Positions 48,501 to 57,606 of a stretch of DNA of 64,000 nt are shown here, in pieces (position 1 is the stretch's first letter; the number at the start of each line of letters is the position of its first letter). Location of the stretch: contig NC_085128.1 of the NCBI RefSeq assembly GCF_030269925.1, positions 9,302,501-9,366,500 on the forward strand, given 5' to 3'. Below the pieces are notes generated by a model, which was not told the origin of the DNA, did no database searches, and saw nothing but the letters and a program-made list of their open reading frames with translations. Made by a program: the position numbers and the translations under genes. The DNA comes from Bombyx mori (taxonomy: Eukaryota; Arthropoda; Insecta; Lepidoptera; Bombycidae).

Positions 48501-48534
48501 AGGCTACAGAACAATCATCAAGAAAGTTTCATAA
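36531..48534 (+). CDS. Divergent RR-1 cuticle protein with a 9.8-kb intron (107 aa)
   Basis: Exons: 36531-36545 (Met-Leu-Leu-Ala-Leu, donor gtaatt), 38444-38568 (acceptor tttcag, donor gtaagt, phase 2) and 48351-48534 (acceptor attacag, stop TAA); 324 nt join in frame. The signal peptide covers about residues 1-18. The mature part has KVQVVRYDLD and then NSYKFHYDASDGSSRTEEGG, the RR entry and SDG block. The second half departs from the family: the PDG turn becomes a Tyr-Asn-Ser-Lys-Gly stretch, the YVADE block becomes YKAGKRGYR, and the tail is short and basic (IIKKVS) with no GPGG. Chitin binding may therefore be altered. Intron 2 (38569-48350) is filled with SINE and other repeat fragments; a full-length Bm1 ends only about 52 bases before exon 3. 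No other RR exon was seen between 38569 and 48350 to compete for either partner. The join is inferred from phase, motif order and absence of alternatives. Confidence 0.8.
37331..37550 (-). repeat. Highly diverged Bm1 SINE
   Basis: GATGGGAAGACAGGCTCACGG, GGGGTTACTGGATG and AAAACACATGTCCAC; old antisense copy in intron 1 of the 36531 gene. Confidence 0.5.
37572..37803 (-). mobile_element. Truncated Helitron (GGGTCAGCTAG family)
   Basis: The minus-strand 3' end (CTAG) is present; the 5' part is cut off after CCAAATCGGT. In intron 1 of the 36531 gene. It shows the uninterrupted sequence at the point where the 7342-7649 element inserted in the other copy. Confidence 0.7.
38109..38393 (+). mobile_element. 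Non-autonomous Helitron (GGGTCAGCTAG family)
   Basis: TCTCTATATATAAAAATG to CCGGGTCAGCTAG, flanked by A and T. In intron 1 of the 36531 gene, ending 50 bases before its exon 2. Confidence 0.8.
38871..39115 (-). mobile_element. Bm1 SINE copy
   Basis: ATTGCTTAAATGGGTGGACG to GTCCTACCACCAG, antisense. In intron 2 of the 36531 gene. Confidence 0.9.
40292..40372 (-). repeat. Bm1 SINE 3' fragment
   Basis: GGCTTAGATGAGTGGACGAG to CCCATAGACATTTAC; only about 80 bases. In intron 2 of the 36531 gene. Confidence 0.75.
40489..40587. repeat. Short inverted repeat
   Basis: AACCGGATAT near 40490 and ATATCCGGTT near 40577 form a 10-bp inverted pair around 80 bases; a tiny MITE or hairpin. Confidence 0.4.
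41973..42218 (-). mobile_element. Bm1 SINE copy
   Basis: T run, ATTGCTTAGATGGGTGG to GTCCTACCACCAG. In intron 2 of the 36531 gene. Confidence 0.92.
42977..43060 (-). repeat. LINE 3' end fragment, second copy
   Basis: Same TTATTCAACATAAATGAA and ACTTGTTGAACGTC words as 3989-4096, in the same orientation. In intron 2 of the 36531 gene. Confidence 0.55.
44910..45143 (-). other. Open frame of unknown origin in the big intron
   Basis: A 77-codon minus-strand frame with a Trp-rich middle (GSWTWGLF..VWPGWEEF). No acceptor, signal peptide or partner exon was recognised. It may be a transposon remnant; I do not call it a gene. Confidence 0.15.
46324..46545 (-). repeat. Diverged Bm1 SINE
   Basis: ATTATGGGTGAATGAACTGG, CCACCGGGTATTAAG and GTAGAAATAGGTACGACGCTGG; old antisense copy. 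Confidence 0.6.
47883..48298 (+). mobile_element. Bm1 SINE, near full length, just before exon 3 of the 36531 gene
   Basis: B box GCGTTCGAATCCCGCC near 47910, the whole body, and an AATGAATAAAAAAAAA tail. The tail ends about 52 bases before the acceptor at 48350. A short antisense Bm1 piece (about 47810-47875) precedes it. Confidence 0.88.
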
Positions 48535-48722
48535 GACAAACGATTGAACATATTGAGATTGAATGAGATTTCGAAAGACTGTATAGTAATTTATTGTTTT
48601 AGTCTGTTTATTTAAACGCTATCAAAAAAAATTATATTGGTAACCTTTTAATGACAATGACATTGTAAAATTCAAATGAGATCTTATTTTTAGAATAGCA
48701 TAAGCTAATCATGTTTAAATAA

Positions 48723-49163
48723 TCTATATATTAATACGTGAAGCGAAAACTTTGTATTCCTTTTTACGAAAATTGCGCGGACGGAGGAGTATGAAATTTT
48801 CAACACTTATAGAGATTATAGAGAAGAAGTGCACAATGCTAATATTTTTTTAAAATAATGCATAAAAGATACATTAAATCAATAAAGAAAACATTACACA
48901 CACTACCATGTATTTGACACACACACGTATGCATACTATTTGTTTTTTGTCAAACTTTTCTTTGCAGTCTGTCAGTTATAGTCTGTCAAATTGAAAATAG
49001 ATTAAATTTTGTTTTCTTTTTATTAATATTTGTCTAAAGTATAGTCTTGACGAAATCTGTGATTAAAGAAGTATAATAGTCCTTGACAATAGAATCATAA
49101 CAGTGTACAAACTTATAATTTCCATTAGTTATAGTCGAATTTCGACTACCAGAGGTCCACTAG
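48723..49163 (+). mobile_element. Helitron of the GTCGAATTTCGAC hairpin family
   Basis: Starts TCTATATATTAATACGTGAA; a perfect GTCGAA/TTCGAC hairpin lies just before the end GGTCCACTAG; A and T flanks. 441 bp, non-coding. Confidence 0.75.
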
Positions 49164-49177
49164 TATGCATAAAGAAG

Positions 49178-49643
49178 TGTGGGCGCGCGATTGAAGCATC
49201 AGGCTAAGGATAAGACGTCCGGTGCATCGTGTGTAGCGATGCACCGGTGTTCGAATCCCGCAGGCGGGTACCAATTTTTCTAATGAAATACGTACTCAAC
49301 AAATGTTCACGATTGACTTCCACGGTGAAGGAATAACATCGTGTAATAAAAATCAAACCCGCAAAATTATAATTTGCGTAATCACTGGTGGTAGGACCTC
49401 TTGGGAGTCCGCACGGGTAGGTACCACCACCCCGCCTTTTTCCGCCGTGAAGCAGTAATGCGTTTCGGTTCGAAGGGTGAGGTAGCCGTTGTCACTATAC
49501 TGAGACCTTAGAACTTATATCTCAAGGTGGGTGGCGCATTTACGTTGTAGATGTCTATGGGCTCCAGTAACCACTTAACACCAGGTAGGCTGTGAGCTCG
49601 TCCACCCATCTAAGCAATAAAAAAAAAAAAAAAAAAAAAAATC
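49178..49643 (+). mobile_element. Bm1 SINE, full length
   Basis: The complete element: a tRNA-like head with B box (GTGTTCGAATCCCG at 49247-49260), the body GGTGGTAGGACCTCTTGGG..CACCACCCCGCC, and the 3' end CCACCCATCTAAGCAATAAA with a poly-A run to 49643. It starts 14 bases after a Helitron end. It serves as the reference for the other copies. Confidence 0.92.
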
Positions 49644-50496
49644 AGGCCTCTCTCTTGCACGCCCGCATTTTGATGGCGACTACGTCACAAGTCACAATGT
49701 GTGTCCTTTTTTGTCAATCTTGGATTTCACAGGTTTCTAACTAATTACTATACCGATATATAATTTTCTTCTTGTTTTAGATTACAAATAACACTATTTA
49801 ATTATAAAATAGTCATTGGTCAATATCAGCATTGGTCTCAAGTCGATAATAATGATACAAATTTTGAATGTAAAAAGTGTTTTTGTAAATGTTAATATGA
49901 TTTGGTATGCGAAGATATGAGACTTGTTTTAAAATATTGCATTTACGTAATGACCTTGTTCACTGAGATTATAAACTAATTTGTAATTTAATATTTAGTG
50001 AATAATAAAAATCAATCTCGTAAACATCGAGGACGTGTGAGAAAATTTATGTGTTGTAAATAAATTTAAATCTAACCAATCTTTTTTTTTTTTATTCAAT
50101 TGAAACTAGTGTTCGCCCGATGATTAAAATTCAATACCACAAAGATAATTAGACGCCTCAGGTTTATTTTTATTTTTATTAGCAAGTAGTGAAGACTGGC
50201 AATAAAATAAATAGGATCTTATCTACCAAACGTTATCCTTCAAAATCAATAGTTCCTTTTTTTCATTGTACCGGCAAACTCGCGATGTTCGTAACGTGGT
50301 ATCGTTCAATAATAAACGACAATACTTAAAACAACATACAGTAAAACTAAGTTAATAATAAAACGTCCTATCCGTTAATAAGAAAAGCGTCCTATACGCT
50401 TTGTAGGCTCCTAGGGTTTCTTTACAGGAGAAAATAACGGAAACCCTACCCGCGAGGCCGTATTTGGGAGTTAAACCCTCACCAAAAACTCCTGTT

Positions 50497-50650
50497 TTTT
50501 TTCCTACCTATTCTAGTAACCTAGGCTATTATAGATTCACCGAGCTAGTAGGTGGGCTCAAACCAGGAGTGTTGCTAGCACTGGCCCTAGCAAGAGCAAT
50601 GCTTCGCAGCGTCTACCACCGGCTAGGAATCGCGACCCACTGAACAAAAC
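50497..50650 (-). repeat. LINE/SINE 3' fragment next to the Jockey-like relic
   Basis: Shares TTTTTTTTCCTACCTATTC and GTAGGTGGGCTCA with 2655-2800. It also holds GGAATCGCGACCCACTG and CGGCGAGAAACTC, whose reverse complements appear near 63738-63773. It abuts the poly-A end of the LINE at 50672. Confidence 0.4.
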
Positions 50651-50671
50651 CGGCGAGAAACTCAATGGGCT

Positions 50672-51835
50672 GTGTCTTTTTTTTTTTTTTTTTTTTATTG
50701 CTTAGCTGGATGGATCGGGAGGATTCGTAATGACGTGCTTAGGGCGACATCGACTGTTTACCATTCGGTCCACAGGATCGGGTATGTAATTACCGGCGAC
50801 CACGACAAGAGAGTCTTCATATCGTGCCGCCTTCTCAAAGTGGCGTAATGATGCTGACAGTAGATACTTACTGACTGAGTCAAGCTCCAGGTCATCATGG
50901 GGATCCACGTTCCTTAGGAACCATAGTGCTCCGACGGCTATCCTGCAAAAACGGGATTGAATGACTTGAAGGGGTTTCAAGCTGGTGCGGGCCGCGTGAG
51001 CAAACATTACACATGCATAGGTCATGACAGGGCGTATGCAAGTTTTGTAGAGTATCACCTTATTACGAAAGGACAATTTATCATTAATATTAATCATCCC
51101 TCTGTCAAGGGTGACGCCCAGATATTTGACCTTCGAGGCCCACTGTATGGGCTGACCAAATAGAGTGACGGGGCTAACGGCAGAGGTGTTAACGCGCCTA
51201 TTAAGGAGTGGGCTGCTCGAAGTGGTATTCGGAGGGCGAGGGAACCATTGTACCATGGTGGTTACTGCAATCTGGAGTCGCCGATGCAATAGCGACTTCT
51301 TCCTACACAAGTAGTAGATAGCCGTGTCATCGGCAAAGAGCGCTACATGGATCTCCGGAGACCGGGGTATATCACTGTTAAACAAATTAAATAATAACGG
51401 GGAGAGCGCAGAGCCTTGCGGGACTCCGGCCGTCAGATAACGGGGGCGAGAGCGAGTTCCCTCTACTCGATATCGAAACGAACGGTTCGACAAGAAGTCT
51501 CGTATAACGAGCACGAGTCTGTCTGGCACTCCCATGTTGTACAGTTTATAAATTAAACCCTTATGCCACTTTGTCGAATGCCTTTGCTATATCGAAGAAC
51601 AGAGCTCCGGTCGGGATTGGTTTCCGCTTATTTAGCCCTATTAAGATATGCTCCGTGAGGCGGTGCACTTTTTGTATGCACGAGTGTTTGGTGCGGAACC
51701 CAAACTGCTCGTCTATTAATATTTTCTTTTCGGTAATGAAGTCCCAGCGGCGTTTCCGAAGGAGTGGTTCCTATATTTTTCCTATCGCTGAGAGGAGACG
51801 GCGCCAGACCCCGGACTGGGCCCAGTCCTGATCTT
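50672..51835 (-). mobile_element. Jockey/BMC1-like LINE relic with poly-A tail
   Basis: Minus-strand RT remnant. From 51835 down it reads LLSAIGKI, EQFGFRTKHSC, FFDIAKAFDKV (motif A), then a small deletion shifts the frame near 51565. The next frame (51535-50702) holds AGVPQGSALSP and LFADDTAIYY, followed by a scrambled stretch after motif C. The 3' end reads GCTAAGCAATAAAA on the minus strand and finishes in about 20 A residues (plus-strand T run 50677-50696). The last bases before the tail match the 3' end of the Bm1 SINE (CTAAGCAATAAAA). The element is 5'-truncated and non-functional. Confidence 0.82.
50702..51535 (-). pseudogene. Reverse transcriptase fragment (palm to C-terminus)
   Basis: 277 codons without a stop, with GVPQGS and FADD motifs and the KVKYLGVTLD and TYACVMFAHAA thumb and connection motifs. 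The upstream third of RT is out of frame and the start lies within the domain, so it cannot make an active enzyme. Residues after motif C are locally scrambled compared with Jockey-type RTs, suggesting compensating frameshifts. Confidence 0.75.
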
Positions 51836-52065
51836 AAAAAACACGAATTATTCATAATACTCATGAAAACAAATCTAACAGGCCCCCGCTGAGTGAATAG
51901 TGAGTTCGTGGAATTTAGTAACAATTTAAGCGTTCCATTATACGACTTCCAGATTTATTAACAAAGTTTAATGTTACCGAATGATTATACACGCAAAAAG
52001 CACAAAAGTCAAAACTACGTTTAAATGTTGTTTTAGCCTTTGTCTACATCATTATAAGATTATTA

Positions 52066-52308
52066 TTTTTTATTCCTTAGATGGGTGGACGAACTCACAG
52101 CCCATCGGGAGTTAAGTGGTTACTGGAGCCCATAGACATCCACAACGTAAAAGCGACACCCACCTTGAGATGTAAGTTCTAAGGTCTCGAGTATAGTTAC
52201 AACGGCTGCCCCGCCCTTCAAACCGAACCGCACTACTGATTCACGGCAGAAACAGGCAAGGTGGTGGTACCCACCCGCGCGGTCTCACAAGAGGTCCTAC
52301 CACTAGTA
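52066..52308 (-). mobile_element. Bm1 SINE copy
   Basis: ATTCCTTAGATGGGTGGACG to GTCCTACCACTAG, antisense, upstream of the 52772 gene. Confidence 0.9.
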
Positions 52309-52691
52309 GATCGAAATTGATGAAAAATACATAATATAATAACAAATGACTACTTCGACGATTAATTAAATTATACACGCCTATATTTTCTACGTTTTCT
52401 AATACTGACATTTTAAATCCTTTACGGAGATATTGATTCCGGTGCCAATGACTAGCACTTGCGTACTATATTCAAAGGACGGCTGAAATTTCCGCCTGAA
52501 AAAAATAAAATAAAAGATCGGTCAAGTCAATTATCACCTGTTTCTGTACAAAACAATACGCAATTTTTTCTACTTTATGTTGTGTGCCAATTTTGACGTT
52601 TGTCGTTGAGTTTCATCATAAAACATATTGTATTATCACCTACGCCAGTGTGCACATTTACAGTTGCTGTAATGTGGACAAACAAAGCCTG

Positions 52692-52699
52692 TATTTAAG
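52692..52699 (+). promoter_or_regulatory. TATA-like box for the 52772 gene
   Basis: TATTTAAG 80 bases before the ATG, with a TCATTCATC initiator-like string about 30 bases downstream. Confidence 0.55.
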
Positions 52700-52771
52700 G
52701 AGTTTGGTCCGAACCATTTGTATCATTCATCTGTTTATTGTAAAAAGAAAATATTCTCTTTTTCCAACACC

Positions 52772-54728
52772 ATGGTCGCTTTGGTAAGTTTGATTGTTTT
52801 TTACTATGGGATCGGAATAAGTCGTTCCTTTTTTTTATGTAGAAATTTATCGATTATTTACTTCACAGAAATAAATCAGTATTATTTCTGATATTATTTC
52901 TGTGATTTATCTATATTCATATTATCTTTTTGTTAAGCTCTGTAAGATAACCCATTTAATCTTGTCTTATAAATAAATAAATAAATCATAACCATCACAA
53001 TCACACGAAAAATAACTAAATGGGTGGTGCCCGCTAATGCGTAGTGTCTTAACACCCGCCTTTCAAATACACTAGAATAATTCAAAACGCAATCAAGACA
53101 GTGTCAGCTATTTAATTTGCTGCTAGCAAAGCCGTGCCAGCCCCTCACTTGAAGTATTCAGAATGCCATTAAAGGAGCACTATCTATCGATTTAATATTA
53201 CTTATATATTATTATTATTTATTTTATGTATTTCATTATATATGTACGTGTATGTATATAGTCTGATATATTATTTATTAGTGTTTTTTATTATTATTAA
53301 TATGATTGTTATTGTGCATTGTATCAGTAAGTAAATTGATTAGATTGTACTCTTCTACCCAATTATGTAAAGCTTTCCCTCTTAAATAACAGTCAGCTGG
53401 TAGATAACTCAATTGTTGAGTTAAGCTCGCCTTTTTATAACTTTTCGCAATTATTGTATTGTATTAACTGTGTGTACAATAAATAATAAAGTACTAACTA
53501 TTATTACAGAAACTGTTCGTTCTCTGTGCACTGGCCGGCGTAATTATTGCACAGGAGCAAAAAAGCACCGCCGAAATCCTTTCAGACAACAGCTTTGTCA
53601 GACCTGATGGATACGATTTCGAGTGAGTAATTTATTACTCTATTACCTCTATTGGTAGGACCTCTCTTGTAAGTCCGCACGGGTAGGTACCACCACCCTG
53701 CCTATTTCTGCCGTGATGCAGTAAGGCGTTTCGGTTTGAAGGGTGGGGCAGTATTTGTAACTATACTGAGACCTTAGAATTTATATCTCAAGGTGGGTGG
53801 TGCATTAACGTTGTAGATGTCTATGGGCTCAAGTACCACTTAACACCAGGTGGGCTGTGAGCGCTCGTCCACCCATCTAAGCAATAAAAAAAATCATTGG
53901 GAGAGTTTTAAAAATGCATAACCGTGCGGAGCGTGTGCTCTGAGGAATTGTTCGAGATGATACCGGCATCTCGTTTTTACCACCGCACCGCCCGCCACCG
54001 GAGTAGAGTTCATCCGTACTACCTGGAGCTACTGCGGTCATCCACAGTGCGTTTCCAGAGGTCTTTTTTGCCACGTACCATCCGGCTATGGAATGAGCTC
54101 CCCTCCACGATGTTTCCCGAGCGCTATGACATGTCCTTCTTCAAACGAGACTTGTGGAGAGTATTAAGCGGTAGGCAGCGGCTTGGCTCTGCCCCTGGCA
54201 TTGCTGAAGTCCATGGGCGACAGAACCACTCACCATCAGGTGGGCCGTATTCTCGTCTTACTACAAGGGCAATAAAAAAAAAATTCAAAAAAAAAGATTT
54301 TAGACCCGCGTAATATGTATGAATAACACGAGTAAAAATCCAAAATTAGTCTAAATCATTTATTTTTATTTTTCTGAAACTTTTCTCCGATGTTGAGGAT
54401 TGGCGTGATGTTTGAGTTCAGTATGTTTTTGTAGTTTCCCTTTCAAATGTTCGAGTTCTCCGGTTCGATTATTGATTTCTATGTCATGTATTTATCGCCT
54501 TTAGTAATAAATTATATTCTTTCAATCCAATTCAGATTCAAAACCAGTGATGGAGTGTCAAGGAAAGAGGAAGCCGGTCTTATTACCGTAGGAGAAAACC
54601 AAGGTATTGCTGTCCGAGGCTCATACTCATACCTAACTCCCGATGGTCAGGAATACGAAGTGACCTTCACAGCTGACGACAAAGGATACAAACCCACCAT
54701 CCGGATTATCGATCACAGTCAGCAATGA
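52772..54728 (+). CDS. RR-1 cuticle protein, 3 exons (105 aa)
   Basis: Exons: 52772-52783 (Met-Val-Ala-Leu, donor gtaagt), 53510-53622 (acceptor attacag, donor gtgagt, phase 2) and 54536-54728 (acceptor ttcag, stop TGA); 318 nt in frame. The signal peptide has KLFVLCALAGVIIAQ. The mature part starts Glu-Gln-Lys-Ser-Thr and reaches DGYDFEF(KTSDG) at the phase-2 junction. The RR core continues with SRKEEAG, AVRGSYSY, PDGQEYEVTFTAD and KGYKP, and the tail is short and polar (IIDHSQQ). It is chitin-binding by family. Its best relative in the window is the convergent gene at 57607-59085, with which it shares the LFVL signal segment and the DGY-F-E entry to the RR core. Intron 2 carries a sense Bm1 and a sense LINE 3' fragment back to back. 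An upstream TATTTAAG and an ATTAAA after the stop bound the transcript. Confidence 0.92.
52869..52904. repeat. Small hairpin near exon 1 of the 52772 gene
   Basis: TCACAGAAATAA and TTATTTCTGTGA are arranged as inverted arms (12 bp) in intron 1. Confidence 0.4.
53653..53893 (+). mobile_element. Bm1 SINE in intron 2 of the 52772 gene
   Basis: GGTAGGACCTCTCTTGTAAG to CATCTAAGCAATAAAAAAAA, sense, followed directly by a LINE fragment. Confidence 0.9.
53915..54295 (+). mobile_element. LINE 3' end fragment in intron 2 of the 52772 gene
   Basis: Second, more 5'-truncated copy of the LINE at 10565-11215. The open frame from 53924 has CSEELFEMIPASRFYHRTA and RFQRSFLPRTIRLWNELPS, and the UTR and A-rich tail are the same. 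It sits directly behind a sense Bm1, within an intron, in the sense direction of the host gene. Confidence 0.75.
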
Positions 54729-54762
54729 TTCGTATAAATATCAGTTTCTACTTTTATACGGA

Positions 54763-54768
54763 ATTAAA
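54763..54768 (+). terminator. ATTAAA polyadenylation signal
   Basis: ATTAAA 34 bases after the TGA of the gene ending at 54728. Confidence 0.45.
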
Positions 54769-54964
54769 TTAATGAATACCAACACACTTTTCATTTTACT
54801 TCTATACTGTCCCCTTAATAATACTTTAGAGCAAATTGTTTGAACGAACCAATTGAAAATGTATATTTTTAAACAGTTCAACCCACTTAAAAAACGAACT
54901 AAAGTATTCTTATTATTTTAATTAGGTACATAATAGTATTTCGTATTGTTATATATATGATATA

Positions 54965-55191
54965 CTAGCCGCACTCGCCCGCTTCGCTGGCATTTAATAT
55001 TAACATTATTATTTATTGTCATTATTATTAGGGAGTCCAACACTCATATAAATATTAGCCTATCCATTAAGTACATGTATTTTTTACATGGATACCAAGT
55101 TTCAAGTCAATCGAAGGCACGGTCCAGTATATATAACGGAACATCCGTAAAAACCACAGTAGATTTATATGTTAGTATAGATTGGAGCTAA
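54965..55191 (-). mobile_element. Helitron of the AGCGAAGCGGGC family
   Basis: Minus-strand TCTATACTAACATATAAATC to CCAGCGAAGCGGGCGAG..CTAG; A and T flanks. Downstream of the 52772 gene. Confidence 0.72.
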
Positions 55192-56077
55192 TGTGTCATT
55201 AATAAAAAATGCACATAGTTCTGAATATGACAGTAGACAGAAACACAATTAATTCAGGTGCACTACGAGTGTTTAAAAATTTGAATACCTACAAAAAGTT
55301 TACTATGGTAAAAATTGTGAAATAAAAGTTGTAATTACTGTGTGATAATTTTTTTAATAAATGGATTGTGTACAGAACATAGCGAAATGGTGAATGCTAT
55401 CACTCACATTAACACATGAGATTGACGTCTCAATTATGTTGTAGGTATAGGTAATTGGTTTTTTTTTCATGCTTTCTGGCTATGTTCTCATGACGCAAAT
55501 TCGCATATGTGCAGACATAGGCTTACACAAAATACTCTCTCTATACCACCGATTTGTTTTCATTGCACGATGCTATTCCTATCTTCACACTCTTTTAGTC
55601 ATATTATACTATCCACATTTAATTTAGTATTTGACTCAATAAAGTAAAGCACTACATAGGATTATCCTAATTCCTCGTGTTTTAATATTCCTTTCATAAC
55701 TTCACTGCTTTCGTCTAGTATGTTACTGAGTAATATTCAGCCATTAAGCAATTAGTTAGCGGAAATTTCACAAAATACTATGATCTTGATAAATGGACAC
55801 ACTTGATAGTTAGCTATAAACAAAGTTCCTTAAAATCACAATGACTTCATCCATATTAAAACTCAGGATTAAAGACTTCTGTACTTTTGTAAATGGACAA
55901 AATCTTTTCTACACATCACTACACTGTGACAAGCACAATAAATATATAATTAAATAACACATTCATGCTTTGAGGGAGACATATCACAGTTGAACCGATT
56001 AAAGCCCTCCGTCGCTTAATGGCCAGCGTCCGAGCTTTCAGGGGAGACTAGGGGCAAGGGAGTGTATCCCCTGGCCT

Positions 56078-56515
56078 CTTTTTTTAGGACAGATGACCGA
56101 ACCTCATCCGTCCGTGCTTAAGTGGCGCGCAGGCTATGTGAAACTTGACGATCTGCCGATATTGGGAGCAGACCACGGGTTTAAAGATGTTCTAGGGTCT
56201 TACCTACGAAACGACCTTCTTGTACTCTCACACGCGACGTCCGATCTCCGCCCCGGGTCAGAATCCGGTCAGAGTAAGGGGATTCCCTGTGGTCAACACT
56301 ACAACCAGACTCTTGGCACAAGTTCTAGAACTAATGACTCTCTGCTGCCCTGCCTATACTGGACTCGCAATCATAAGAGCCCAGAACGCCGACCCTTTCG
56401 GTCGGTGGAGTAACCAAATCTCGCCTAGGCGACACCGCCAACTCTTACGCCAGGATACACCCACGAATGAGACCCAGCATAAATCCGGGACCCATAAAGG
56501 TTACGGGAAATAACA
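56078..56515 (-). repeat. GC-rich retroposon fragment related to 19444-19824
   Basis: It starts with a T run (56078-56085), then shares, in reverse orientation, words such as GACGATCTGC, CACGCGACGTCCGATC, GGTCAACACTACAACCAGAC with the insert in the gypsy-like element. Open frames here (56093-56413, 56220-56513) are by-products of the GC content and lack recognisable motifs. Confidence 0.55.
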
Positions 56516-56599
56516 TTTTGTCGAGATCCCTATGCTGACGGCGATGTATTGTTGATACGGATAGAGAAGAGAGAAGAGAGAGAAGAGAAAAAATTACGA

Positions 56600-56800
56600 A
56601 AATTATATTTTTGGAGATTTGGATTATATTTTTTGTTTTGGGATTTTAAACATAAAATATGGTAACTACGTATTTCTTTTAATTTCAATTACGAAAAATT
56701 ATATTATACCTGCCCGCGGGGTTCGAAAAACGGAACAGTCACATCGCTTGATATAAATGCATCGGGCTTCTTATCCTTTGGGCCACGACGATTTCAAAGT
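56600..56800 (-). repeat. Diverged Bm1 head region
   Basis: CTGCCCGCGGGGTTCGAAAAACG with GATATAAATGCATCGGGC near 56706-56770 matches the antisense head of the copy at 9905-9985. Confidence 0.45.
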
Positions 56801-57149
56801 TCTGTTTGGTAAATCAAATAAGAAACTAATGATGAAATTAAGTAAGAAATTAAGGTAAGGATTTCGCTGCCACGGGCGGAAGATTCATTTAATGACCGGA
56901 CAGAATTACCATGGCGGATCTTTATATTCCCTGTTTCTACCGCGAAGAAACCACACGTTCCAGTCGACATTTATATGGTAGATCTTAAAATTAGAAAAAA
57001 GAAAAATTTGACAAAGATTCTTAATCGATACAATAGTATTAATATTGACAAAAGAGCATGGTACGTACGACGGTAACTTAGCGTTATTTTTGTCATCAAT
57101 GGCCAATAAATTATTGAAGTTCTCCATTACAATTTTTTTATATTTTTTT

Positions 57150-57245
57150 TGTTGTAAGCGGATGAGCGTACGGCCCACCTGATTATGTGTGGTTACTGTC
57201 GCCCATGGACTTCAGCAATGCCAGGGGCGGGGCAAAGCCGCTGCC
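57150..57245 (-). mobile_element. Short LINE 3'-tail fragment, minus strand
   Basis: Reverse complement of the tail region of the LINE at 10565-11215 (poly-T, then GCGTACGGCCCACC and CAATGCCAGGGGCGG). Only about 95 bases remain. Confidence 0.6.
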
Positions 57246-57494
57246 TACCCTAAATCAATAACCAACAAAACAGACGACCTTACGACGAAAATTTACACAT
57301 TTTATTTATAATAAATAGTACAGATGTACTTTAGGATTCCATTTATTTGAACACTATTAACGGTCTAAGATACAAAATATGATCGAATAGAAGTCGATTA
57401 TATAATAGTTTGATAGTATCAATCTTGGATTGTCTAAAAAGAATATTTTTTACTACGAATCATGAATAAAATTTCGGATCTCCTTATAGAGCAC

Positions 57495-57500
57495 TTTATT
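57495..57500 (-). terminator. AATAAA polyadenylation signal for the minus-strand RR-1 gene
   Basis: Plus-strand TTTATT, i.e. minus-strand AATAAA, about 107 bases past the stop. Confidence 0.6.
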
Positions 57501-57606
57501 GGGCAGTGTCAAATGAAGGTTTGCTTTAAGACTAGACAATACATTCTCTAGTTAGCTTATGAAATAATTTTGGTTTCCAGCAGTGATATTGTTGTTGCAG
57601 ATGTTT

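Noticed and set aside
56093..56513. Two overlapping long frames in GC-rich DNA
   Set aside because: They are in a retroposon fragment (antisense), with no motifs, and arise from base composition.
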